Of a stretch of 58,833 nt of DNA, positions 25,518-31,972 are shown piece after piece. This stretch comes from MED-G105 sp050331095 (GTDB lineage: Bacteria; Pseudomonadota; Alphaproteobacteria; Caulobacterales; Parvularculaceae). Under the pieces are notes generated by a model that saw only the letters and a program-made list of their open reading frames with translations, made no database searches and was not told where the DNA came from. How positions within the stretch are numbered: position 1 is the stretch's first letter; every line of letters begins with the position of its first letter. The position numbers and the translations under genes were made by a program. The stretch lies in the NCBI GenBank assembly GCA_050331095.1, contig JBHJHE010000027.1, forward strand, positions 1 through 58,833. Direction: 5' to 3'.

Positions 25518-25958
25518 GTGTGTGAGGAAAGAACCGTATGCGACGCCAAGCCCGTAGCGCAATTGCGGGTCGTGGCGAACAGATACGAGTTGGTGTATCC
25601 GGACTACGACCTCATCGTGCGCGGCCCGTACGCGGAATGGGTTCTCGAAGCCGCCGCTGAGATCGTAGGGCGCACGGAGAAGCTTCGAACCGACGGCGCG
25701 CTCGAAGAGCTGAAAATTCTGTCCGAATTCGAAGACAGCGTCGAAGAAACCGACATTGAGGCGGCGAAGTACGAGGCGCGGGCGCGCTTCGGCGCCGTGC
25801 CGCAATGCATCGTATCGATGGGGGCCAACGACTATCGCTGGGTGCACCAGTCCGGGCGCGCGCCGGACGGCAAAGATCAATACGTCGAGCGCCTGCATGA
25901 TCAATCGTTGACCCGCGACCCGGGCGATTGGCTCGTCGACGAAGACGAAAATCAGTGA
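25518..25958 (+). CDS. Uncharacterised protein directly upstream of PYP
   Basis: This 146-residue protein starts with GTG behind GGAGAATTCC. It is acidic and mixed alpha/beta, with no signal peptide or membrane segment. Visible features are VVANRYELVYPDYDLIVRGP, a helical middle (LEEAKI-type, acidic), ARFGAVPQCIVSMGANDYRW and an acidic tail WLVDEDENQ. I recognise no family. It begins 69 bp after the repeat protein and ends 38 bp before pyp, so it is probably transcribed with both. A role as a PYP partner is only a positional inference. Confidence 0.65.
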   Translation: MCEERTVCDAKPVAQLRVVANRYELVYPDYDLIVRGPYAEWVLEAAAEIVGRTEKLRTDGALEELKILSEFEDSVEETDIEAAKYEARARFGAVPQCIVSMGANDYRWVHQSGRAPDGKDQYVERLHDQSLTRDPGDWLVDEDENQ

Positions 25959-25996
25959 ACGCCGCGGCGAAACGAATTTAGAGTTGGAGCAATCCC

Positions 25997-26371
25997 ATGG
26001 AAGTCATCCCCTTCGGCAGCAACGACGCGGACAACATCCTCCAGAAGGAGCCGCATCGCGCAGAGTACTTGCCCTTCGGCGCCATCCTGTTGGACCGCCA
26101 GGGTAAAATCCTGAAGTACAACAAGGCGGAAGGCCTGATCGCGGGACGCGATCCGGACGACGTTCTTGGCAAGAATTTCTTCAGCGACATCGCCCCATGC
26201 GCCAAAGGAAAGCGGTTCCACGGCGAGTTCCTGAAGTTCTACAAGACCGGCGAGATCAATACGATGTTCGACTATGAGTTCGAATACAAAATGAAGCCGG
26301 TGAAAGTCCGTATTCACCTGAAAGCCGCTCAGGACGGTCAGAGCTGCTGGATGTTCGTTAAGCGTCTGTAG
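25997..26371 (+). CDS. pyp: Photoactive yellow protein (blue-light PAS photoreceptor)
   Basis: This 124-residue protein is a full-length PYP, one residue shorter at the N-terminus than the Halorhodospira protein. Family motifs are FGAILLDRQGKILKYNKAEG, GRDPDDVLGKNFFSDIAPC, NTMFDYEFEYKM and the closing WMFVKRL. The p-coumaroyl chromophore would attach to Cys68 (Cys69 in the standard numbering). Tyr41, Glu45, Arg51 and Met99 correspond to Tyr42, Glu46, Arg52 and Met100 and are kept. Ala49 replaces Thr50, which normally hydrogen-bonds the Tyr42 pocket, so the absorption band may be shifted. It lies between unknown genes and a PYP-specific coumarate ligase, downstream of the gas vesicle operon. 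Confidence 0.97.
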   Translation: MEVIPFGSNDADNILQKEPHRAEYLPFGAILLDRQGKILKYNKAEGLIAGRDPDDVLGKNFFSDIAPCAKGKRFHGEFLKFYKTGEINTMFDYEFEYKMKPVKVRIHLKAAQDGQSCWMFVKRL

Positions 26372-26399
26372 TCGGAAAGAAAGGGTCGAGGCGACCGTC

Positions 26400-26957
26400 A
26401 TGGCTTCACTACGCGTCAATCCGAAGGTTCGCGAGCTGCTTGCGACGCGTCAGGCCGCGCCGAAACCGGCGCCGTCGACGACGTCGCTTGAGCGCGCCGC
26501 GGATGCGGACGGCGGCGCTTCGATGCGCGCCGACGGCGCGAAACGCTTCTTGCTGCGCCGGCCGGGCGCGCGACCGCTCGCGTTCGAAGGGCGCCTGCTG
26601 ATCAACGTCGATCGGCCCGGAAACTCGCGCGCCGGGCTGCCGCGCCATGGCCTGTCGATCTACGAAACGTCCGAGGGGGGATTCGTCGCCGAGCTAAGCC
26701 AACGCGACGCCGACGACGAGTCGCGTCCGGTCGCGGTTTGGGAGGCGGCCGACGCCGACGCGCTCGCCGAGGCGCTCGAAGGGGCCGACCCCGTGGCGTA
26801 TTGCTGCGTGCCGCGTCTTGAACGCCGCGCCGACGGCTCGCTCCTGTCGCCGCACGCGCTCGAAGCCGCGTTCGACGCCGTGCGCCGCGACGTCGCCCGG
26901 CTCATCGTACTCGCCGTCCGCGCGCGAGGTCCGTCCGCTAGCTCCGTCGCCTTTTGA
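26400..26957 (+). CDS. Uncharacterised PYP-linked protein, family member 1
   Basis: This 185-residue protein starts 28 bp after pyp. After a low-complexity N-terminus (about 45 residues) it has FLLRRPGARPLAFEGRLL, GLSIYETSEGGFVAELSQRD and a helical end (ALEAAFDAVRRDVARLIV). The same layout, G-x-x-P then F-x-G, a Y/H-x-T strand with F/L-V-V/A-E, an acidic Asp-Pro segment and a final helix, recurs in the proteins at 26981 and 28718 (minus). The three are paralogues by my reading. I recognise no described family; no catalytic motif, signal peptide or membrane segment is visible. Confidence 0.7.
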   Translation: MASLRVNPKVRELLATRQAAPKPAPSTTSLERAADADGGASMRADGAKRFLLRRPGARPLAFEGRLLINVDRPGNSRAGLPRHGLSIYETSEGGFVAELSQRDADDESRPVAVWEAADADALAEALEGADPVAYCCVPRLERRADGSLLSPHALEAAFDAVRRDVARLIVLAVRARGPSASSVAF

Positions 26958-26980
26958 TTTCAATCACGAGCGAAAAGCAT

Positions 26981-27457
26981 ATGCCCAACGTCCTTGCATC
27001 AGAGATCAAAAACGGCGCGAACGGCTTCAGCGCCGACGTCGAGGTCGTGTCATATCGTCTCAAACAGACGGGTGGCCGCCCGAGACAGTTCGCAGGCGTC
27101 GAAATCTGCTCGGCGATGAGCTATGTCGTCGGTCCGCCGCTTTGGTATGAAATCAACGTCTATCAGACGACGGAAGACGCCTTCGTCGTCGAAATCCGCA
27201 TGTTCACGAAAAACGAGAACGAGCGCGACCTGTTCCGCGTGATCGACGCCGTCAGCCTCGAAGACGTCTTTGAAACGCTGGAGACGTACGACCCGGCCCA
27301 GGACGTCGACGCCTCGGTCCTCCGGTTCGCGGACGATGACGCGAACGTGGCGGAGTTGAGCGTCAGCGCGGCGGCGTTGCGTCTGCGCGTCGAGGAGGCG
27401 CGTCGTCAGTTCCGCGATCTCGTCGGTGACATTCTCTACCAGATCGAAAGCGCCTAG
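26981..27457 (+). CDS. Uncharacterised PYP-linked protein, family member 2
   Basis: This 158-residue protein starts at the ATG behind GAGCGAAAAG; an in-frame TTG at 26954 is less likely. Its core YRLKQTGGRPRQFAGVEICS, YEINVYQTTEDAFVVEIRMF and TLETYDPAQDVDA aligns with members at 26400 and 28718 (minus), and it too ends in an amphipathic helix (ARRQFRDLVGDILYQIESA). It is the least low-complexity member and so the best query for the family. The coumarate ligase begins 9 bp downstream, so the two are probably co-translated. Function is unknown. Confidence 0.75.
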   Translation: MPNVLASEIKNGANGFSADVEVVSYRLKQTGGRPRQFAGVEICSAMSYVVGPPLWYEINVYQTTEDAFVVEIRMFTKNENERDLFRVIDAVSLEDVFETLETYDPAQDVDASVLRFADDDANVAELSVSAAALRLRVEEARRQFRDLVGDILYQIESA

Positions 27458-27465
27458 CCTCCGCG

Positions 27466-28716
27466 ATGGCGAACGCGGCGACATCTAACGCCGATCGCGC
27501 CGTCGCTCCGGTCGGCGACGTGTCGGGCGCCTTCGCCGTCGACGCCGAAGGGCTCGAGCGCGTCATCCGCTCTCTGATCGCTGACGAGTTGGCGAGCGCG
27601 CGGGGGCTCCGGTCTTTGCAGGTCGAAAGCCTCGATTGGGAGGCCGACGCGCCCCTCAAAGAGGGTGGGCTCGAGCTTGACAGCCTCGAACTCTACGACG
27701 CAGCGGCGCGCGTCAATCAGTTTTTCCGTATGCACGAAGCCGGGATCGAGGACTACCTCCTCCTTGAGCCGACGATCGCACGCTGGGTCGAGGTCGTTAC
27801 GAAGTCGCTGGAAATGAAGTTCGAGCGGCTCTCGTTCATGACGTCAGGCTCGACGGGCGCGTCGAAAACGTGCACGCACGAATTTTCCGATCTCGTGCGC
27901 GACGCCGTTTTCATCGGCGATCTCGTCGCGCCGGCGCGCGTCGTCACGCTCGTTCCGCCGCACCACATTTACGGTTTCATCTACGGCGTCCTGACGCCGA
28001 TCGCCGCCGGCGTTTCCGTGATCGACGCGCGCGCGACGTCGCCAGGCGCGCTGCGGGCCGCGTTGCGGCCGGGCGACCTAATTGTCGCGACGCCGTTTCT
28101 TTTCCGCCATCTTTTGCGGGCGATGGAGCGTTTTCCGGTGGGCGTCGTGGGCTTGTGCTCCACCTCGCCGCTGACGGACGAGCGCGGCGCGGCGCTGGGC
28201 GCGGCGGGCCTCCATCGGATCTATGAAGTTTACGGATCGTCGGAAACGTGCGGCGTCGGCTGGCGGCGCGTCGGCGACGCCGCGTTTCGCGCGTTTCCCT
28301 GGCGGCGCGTCGTCGCCGAGGGGGATGGCGCCGTCGTCGAGGCCGGACGCCCACGCGCGTCGACGATGGACGCGCTCGACGTCAACGAGGCGGCTCAGAC
28401 GTTCAAGGTCGTGGCTCGGCGCGACGGCGCCGTTCAGATCGGCGGAACGAACGTTTTCCCTGACGCCGTGGCGGCGACGCTGCGGCGCGCGCCGGGCGTT
28501 CGCGAGGCTGCGGTGCGGGTCGTCAACGCTGAAGACGGCGCGCGGGCGCGGTTGAAGGCGTTCGTCACGCCGCAACCGGGCGTCTCGCCTGAAGACGCGA
28601 AGCGCGCGGCAGCCGCACAGTGTACTGATGAGCTTCCGGCGCCGGCGCGGCCGTCCGTCATCGACGTTGGCGACGCCTTGCCGCGCAATGAGGTCGGCAA
28701 GCTCGCTGATTGGTGA
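27466..28716 (+). CDS. pcl: 4-coumarate:CoA ligase, PYP-activation type, with acyl-carrier-like N-terminus
   Basis: This 416-residue adenylating enzyme would make p-coumaroyl-CoA, the donor that loads the chromophore on PYP. The adenylation loop is FMTSGSTGASKTCTHEF, followed by VPPHHIYGFIYG, the YGSSETCGVGWR motif and the C-terminal PRNEVGKL lysine. It is shorter than plant 4CL (about 540), as expected for the PYP-specific group. Residues about 30-105 look like an acyl-carrier domain: LKEGGLELDSLELYDAAARV with Ser73 at the phosphopantetheine position, then EPTIARWVEVV as helix IV. That domain is my inference and would be unusual to act in chromophore transfer. It follows the second unknown gene by 9 bp. 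Confidence 0.9.
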   Translation: MANAATSNADRAVAPVGDVSGAFAVDAEGLERVIRSLIADELASARGLRSLQVESLDWEADAPLKEGGLELDSLELYDAAARVNQFFRMHEAGIEDYLLLEPTIARWVEVVTKSLEMKFERLSFMTSGSTGASKTCTHEFSDLVRDAVFIGDLVAPARVVTLVPPHHIYGFIYGVLTPIAAGVSVIDARATSPGALRAALRPGDLIVATPFLFRHLLRAMERFPVGVVGLCSTSPLTDERGAALGAAGLHRIYEVYGSSETCGVGWRRVGDAAFRAFPWRRVVAEGDGAVVEAGRPRASTMDALDVNEAAQTFKVVARRDGAVQIGGTNVFPDAVAATLRRAPGVREAAVRVVNAEDGARARLKAFVTPQPGVSPEDAKRAAAAQCTDELPAPARPSVIDVGDALPRNEVGKLADW

Positions 28717-28717
28717 G

Positions 28718-29170
28718 CTACGCGGTCTCCGCCGACAGCGCGTCGATCGCGTCCGCCGCCGCCGCCTGAAACCCCCGCCGCACGGCGTCTAGGCGCTGTA
28801 CGCGGCTCGCTCGGGCGATCGCGCCAAGGGCCGAGGCTTCATCCGTCTTCGGCGCAGCGCCGAACAGCGCGTCCGCGTCGGCGGTCGGGTCGTAGCCGGC
28901 GATAGCGTCGATCGCGGCGTCGGCGTGGGCGCATGACCACGCGCGTCGCGTCTCCGCGTTCGGATCGTCCTGCCGCGCGAGCGTCGTCTCCACCACCAGT
29001 CGATCGAGCGTCGTCATGTGAATGCGAACGGCGCACGACACGTCGCCCGCGCTTTCGACCGACCGTTCAAAGACGGTCTCCCCGCGGAAATAGAGCGGGC
29101 TCGCGCCGGTTCGGCGCACCAACATGAATTCGGGCGCAGCGTTCGTCGCGCGATGCGTCATGGGCCTCAT
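28718..29170 (-). CDS. Uncharacterised PYP-linked protein, family member 3
   Basis: This 150-residue protein is encoded against the ligase and ends one base after it. The core FMLVRRTGASPLYFRGETVF, AVRIHMTTLDRLVVETTLAR and IAGYDPTADADALFG, plus the terminal helix LDAVRRGFQAAAADAIDAL, aligns with members at 26400 and 26981. The start may be ATG 29170 or 29161. It is downstream of the SDR gene on the same strand (81-bp gap). Having relatives on both strands around pyp argues for a duplicated local family. Function unknown. Confidence 0.7.
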   Translation of the reverse strand: MRPMTHRATNAAPEFMLVRRTGASPLYFRGETVFERSVESAGDVSCAVRIHMTTLDRLVVETTLARQDDPNAETRRAWSCAHADAAIDAIAGYDPTADADALFGAAPKTDEASALGAIARASRVQRLDAVRRGFQAAAADAIDALSAETA

Positions 29171-29251
29171 CCGCCGTCGCGATGCGGGGGTCAGGCCCGT
29201 AAATTACGGCCAGAGCCGTCAACCAAGCGTGAACGAGAGGGCGAAGACGCG

Positions 29252-29992
29252 TTACGCGCGGCCGTCCGCGCGCCATTCGCGGAAAACGAGGCGTTCGGCC
29301 TCGCCGTCATAGTCGCGCGACACGGCGTGGAGCAGGATGGGCTCCAGCTCCGAGGGCTCTGGCAACGTGTCCGGATCTTCGCCCGGCATCGCGGCGGCGC
29401 GCATGCGCGTGCGCATTGGCCCCGGGTCGACAATGGCGACGCGCACGCCCGCCGACTTCGCCTCCGCCGCGTAGGTTTGCGCCAGATGCTCAAGCGCCGC
29501 CTTCGAAGCGCCGTAAGCGCCCCAAAAAGGTCGGGCGAGCTCGCCGCCGACGCGCGAGGTGACGAACGCTGCGCGGCCCGCCCCGCTCGCGCGCAGAAAC
29601 GGATCGAGCGCCCGCACGAGGCGCCAATTCGCCTCGACGTTCACCGCGAAGACGTGGCGCCAAGTCTTGGCGTCGATGTCCGTCAGGGGGCTGAGCTCGC
29701 CGAGGACGCCGGCGGCCGCGAAGAGCATATCGATCTTTTCGAACCGGTCGGCGAGGGCCGGCGCCAACCGGTCGAGCGCCTCTCCGTCTGCGAGGTCGGC
29801 TGGAATCAGCGAACAGGCGCCTCCCGCTGCGGAGATCTCGTCGTCGAGTTCTTCGAGCGCGCCGACGGTCCGCGCGAGCGCGACCACGTGGACGCCGCGG
29901 CGCGCGAGCGCCAGCGCCGCCGCGCGGCCGATGCCCCGAGAGGCGCCGGTGACGAATGCCGTACGTCCTGAGAAGTCCTCCGTTATCGACAT
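29252..29992 (-). CDS. Short-chain dehydrogenase/reductase
   Basis: This 246-residue classical SDR has the dinucleotide motif TGASRGIGRAAALAL near residue 15, the AAAGVLGEL stretch for the NAG motif, a Ser in VTSRVGGE and the catalytic pair Tyr-x-x-x-Lys in YGASKAALEHLA. It is an NAD(P)(H)-dependent oxidoreductase of unknown substrate, resembling YciK-type members. It follows the pirin gene by 20 bp on the same strand, so the two are probably one operon with the broken TetR gene further upstream. Confidence 0.88.
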   Translation of the reverse strand: MSITEDFSGRTAFVTGASRGIGRAAALALARRGVHVVALARTVGALEELDDEISAAGGACSLIPADLADGEALDRLAPALADRFEKIDMLFAAAGVLGELSPLTDIDAKTWRHVFAVNVEANWRLVRALDPFLRASGAGRAAFVTSRVGGELARPFWGAYGASKAALEHLAQTYAAEAKSAGVRVAIVDPGPMRTRMRAAAMPGEDPDTLPEPSELEPILLHAVSRDYDGEAERLVFREWRADGRA

Positions 29993-30012
29993 AAATCCTC
30001 CGCGCCTTCGTG

Positions 30013-30912
30013 TTAGGCGTCCGGCAGCGGAATGTGCTCGTTCTCGCCGTCCGGCAAGGTGAAGCGGCCGCTTTTGAATCCGGTGGCGGCGGCCGCCCGC
30101 CAGTCGCGCTTGGCGGCTTCTATTCTGGCCTCGGAGGAGGCGACGAAGTTCCAGAAGATATGCCGCTGGCCGACGGGCGCGCCGCCGAGCAGCATCGCGC
30201 GCGTCTGGCCGTTCGCGCGGAACGAGGCCGGCGCGCCGGGCGTCGCGAGCCCAAGGGTTTTCGCCGCCAGGGGCTCGCCGCCGCCGAGGGGCGTCAACGC
30301 GCCGTCCACGAGGTAAACGGCGCGCTCTTCGTATTCGTCGGGAAGGGCGACGACGGCGCCGTCTTCGGCCTCGACGAAGAGGTAGAAGATCGGCGAGGAT
30401 CCGCGCGCTGGCGACGCTGCGCCTAAGGCCTCGCCGGCGATCAGCGTTATGCGCGCGCCGTCCCGTTCGATCGTCGGCAGCGCTTCTTTCGGGTGGTGAC
30501 GGAACGACGGCGCTTCGTCCTCAAGTTCCGCCGGCGCCGCGACCCAGGTCTGGATCCCGTGGAGCGGCCGCGCGGCCGACCGGTCCGGCGGCGAGCGCTC
30601 GGAGTGGACGACGCCCGATCCCGCGGTCATCCAATTAACATCGCCGGGTTCGATGATCTGATCGACGCCATGACTGTCGCGGTGGCGCAGCGAGCCTTCG
30701 AAGAGGTAGGTCACGGTCGAGAGGCCGATGTGCGGGTGCGGACGAACGTCGACGCCCTTGTTCGGCGCCAGCGTCGTGGGCCCCATCTCGTCCAGGAAGA
30801 TGAACGGCCCAACGGTTCGGCGGAACGGAGCCGGGAGCGCGCGGCGCACTTCGAAGCCGCCAAGGTCTTTCGCGCGCGTCTCGATCACGCGTTCGATCGC
30901 GTCGGCGGCCAT
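30013..30912 (-). CDS. Pirin family protein
   Basis: This 299-residue bicupin starts at the ATG at 30912 (MAADAIERVIETRAKDLGGF); an ATG 18 codons upstream precedes unconserved residues. The family core RRALPAPFRRTVGPFIFLDE is present, as are the metal-site histidines in VRPHPHIGLSTVTYLFEG and SGVVHSERSP. Pirins bind iron, and some have quercetinase or regulatory activity; the role here is unknown. It lies 73 bp downstream of the disrupted TetR gene and 20 bp upstream of the SDR gene, on the same strand. Confidence 0.9.
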   Translation of the reverse strand: MAADAIERVIETRAKDLGGFEVRRALPAPFRRTVGPFIFLDEMGPTTLAPNKGVDVRPHPHIGLSTVTYLFEGSLRHRDSHGVDQIIEPGDVNWMTAGSGVVHSERSPPDRSAARPLHGIQTWVAAPAELEDEAPSFRHHPKEALPTIERDGARITLIAGEALGAASPARGSSPIFYLFVEAEDGAVVALPDEYEERAVYLVDGALTPLGGGEPLAAKTLGLATPGAPASFRANGQTRAMLLGGAPVGQRHIFWNFVASSEARIEAAKRDWRAAAATGFKSGRFTLPDGENEHIPLPDA

Positions 30913-30985
30913 GGGCGCTCCCTTTGCTTCGGTTTCAAACCATACGCCGCCGTCCGGCGTCGGCAAGCTCGGCTGGTCCGTGCAT

Positions 30986-31684
30986 TCAGCCGGTGGCGAG
31001 GATCGAGCGGGTCAGGTCGCGAATGTCGTTCTCCGCTGTCGGCGCCGGGTCGTCGTCCGCCCCTGCGAGGCCGAAAAACAGCTTCATGCCCTCCTCGAGA
31101 CTGAAGATTTGAATGACCGCGCGCTGCGCCGCCTCGTCGCTGAGCGCCGGGTTGGAGGCCTTCACAAGGAAGAAGATGAACTGGCCGATCGAACGGTAAA
31201 GTTCGCGCACAAGCTCGCGCGCGTCGGCGTCGACGCCGGCGAAGCCCCAGATCTGTAGGAAGAGAGCGTGGGTCGAGCGGCCGTTGGCCACGTAGAACGT
31301 GACCACGTTCAAGAGGATATCGAGCGGCGAATCGCGGTCCGCTTCGAACTGTTCGACATGCGCCTCGGCCTAATCGGCGAGGATTTCGCGCAGCATTGCG
31401 TCTAGGAGTTCGCGCTTCGACGCGAAGTAGTAGTTGACGTTGCCGACGGCGACGCCCGCGCGTTCGGCGACTTTCCGCAACGACAGGCCGGCGTGGCCGC
31501 TGTCCACGAACACTTCGCGCGCCGCGGCGAGGATGATCGAAATCGTGCGCGCGCCCTTCGCCGAGCGATCGGCGGCGGAGACGATGCTCGGTCGTTGCGC
31601 GCGAATAGCCTGCAGGTGGTCTTGGATGGCGTCGATGGCCTTCGACTTCAGCGCGGGCTCGTCAGCCAGGTCGCAAGACGACAT
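30986..31684 (-). pseudogene. TetR family regulator gene interrupted by an in-frame TAG
   Basis: The first 104 codons (31684 to 31373) hold a TetR DNA-binding domain: SIILAAAREVFVDSGHAGLS, then LRKVAERAGVAVGNVNYYFA and SKRELLDAMLREILAD. A TAG at 31370-31372 stops translation. The same frame then continues without a shift for 127 codons to 30986 with a plausible TetR ligand-binding helix bundle (EAHVEQFEADRDSPLDIL, FYVANGRSTHALFLQIWGFA). The joined length, 232 residues, is normal for TetR. A single substitution such as CAG to TAG explains it. Sequencing error cannot be excluded. The lesion would leave DNA binding without ligand control, or no function. Confidence 0.8.
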
Positions 31685-31972
31685 GTTCTCTCCCCCGCGC
31701 GCCGTCGCCTTTCGGCGCGCTTGTTTCGTTATGTTATATAATTTTTTCGGTCGGGCGCTTGATTGTCGCAGTGGATTCCGTAAGAAGGCGGACCGGAATT
31801 CGGACGCCCGTCCTAAGTTGTATTACTAATTAAGCTTCTCCCGAGAATTTTAGAAATTCAAGAAATCCCAAACGCGCGGCGACGTCTCCCCCAAGCCGCG
31901 TGGCGAGGGAGGGCCGCGGCGACTTTTGTCGCCGCGGCCTTTTTGTCACGCGTCGTGAACGCCTGAGGCCGA
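31685..31972. other. AT-rich intergenic region upstream of the TetR gene
   Basis: This interval lies between the trmFO stop and the TetR start (both minus strand). The part at 31725-31860 is strongly AT-rich for this genome and includes TTATATAA at 31734-31741 and TTACTAATTAAGCTT near 31825. It must hold the TetR promoter, which I cannot place exactly. No coding frame is supported. A strong hairpin with a T-run lies at its right end (see next entry). Confidence 0.55.
31912..31944 (+). terminator. Perfect intrinsic terminator on the plus strand
   Basis: GGCCGCGGCGAC (31912-31923) pairs perfectly with GTCGCCGCGGCC (31928-31939) around a TTTT loop and is followed by five T. The T-run is on the plus strand, but no plus-strand gene lies upstream within the intergenic region. 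On the minus strand the same hairpin is 29 bases after the trmFO stop but has no T-run after it. Confidence 0.85.

Noticed and set aside
14222..28716. Evidence of recent horizontal transfer (tRNA edge, integrase, IS, attachment repeats) for the gas vesicle-PYP island
   Set aside because: No tRNA, integrase, transposase or flanking direct repeats were seen, and codon use looks like that of the neighbours; ancient transfer cannot be judged by eye.
30986..31312. Separate small gene encoding a helical protein downstream of the short TetR frame
   Set aside because: It is in the same frame as the TetR DNA-binding half, lacks its own start context and completes a normal-length TetR protein, so it is the distal part of a disrupted gene.
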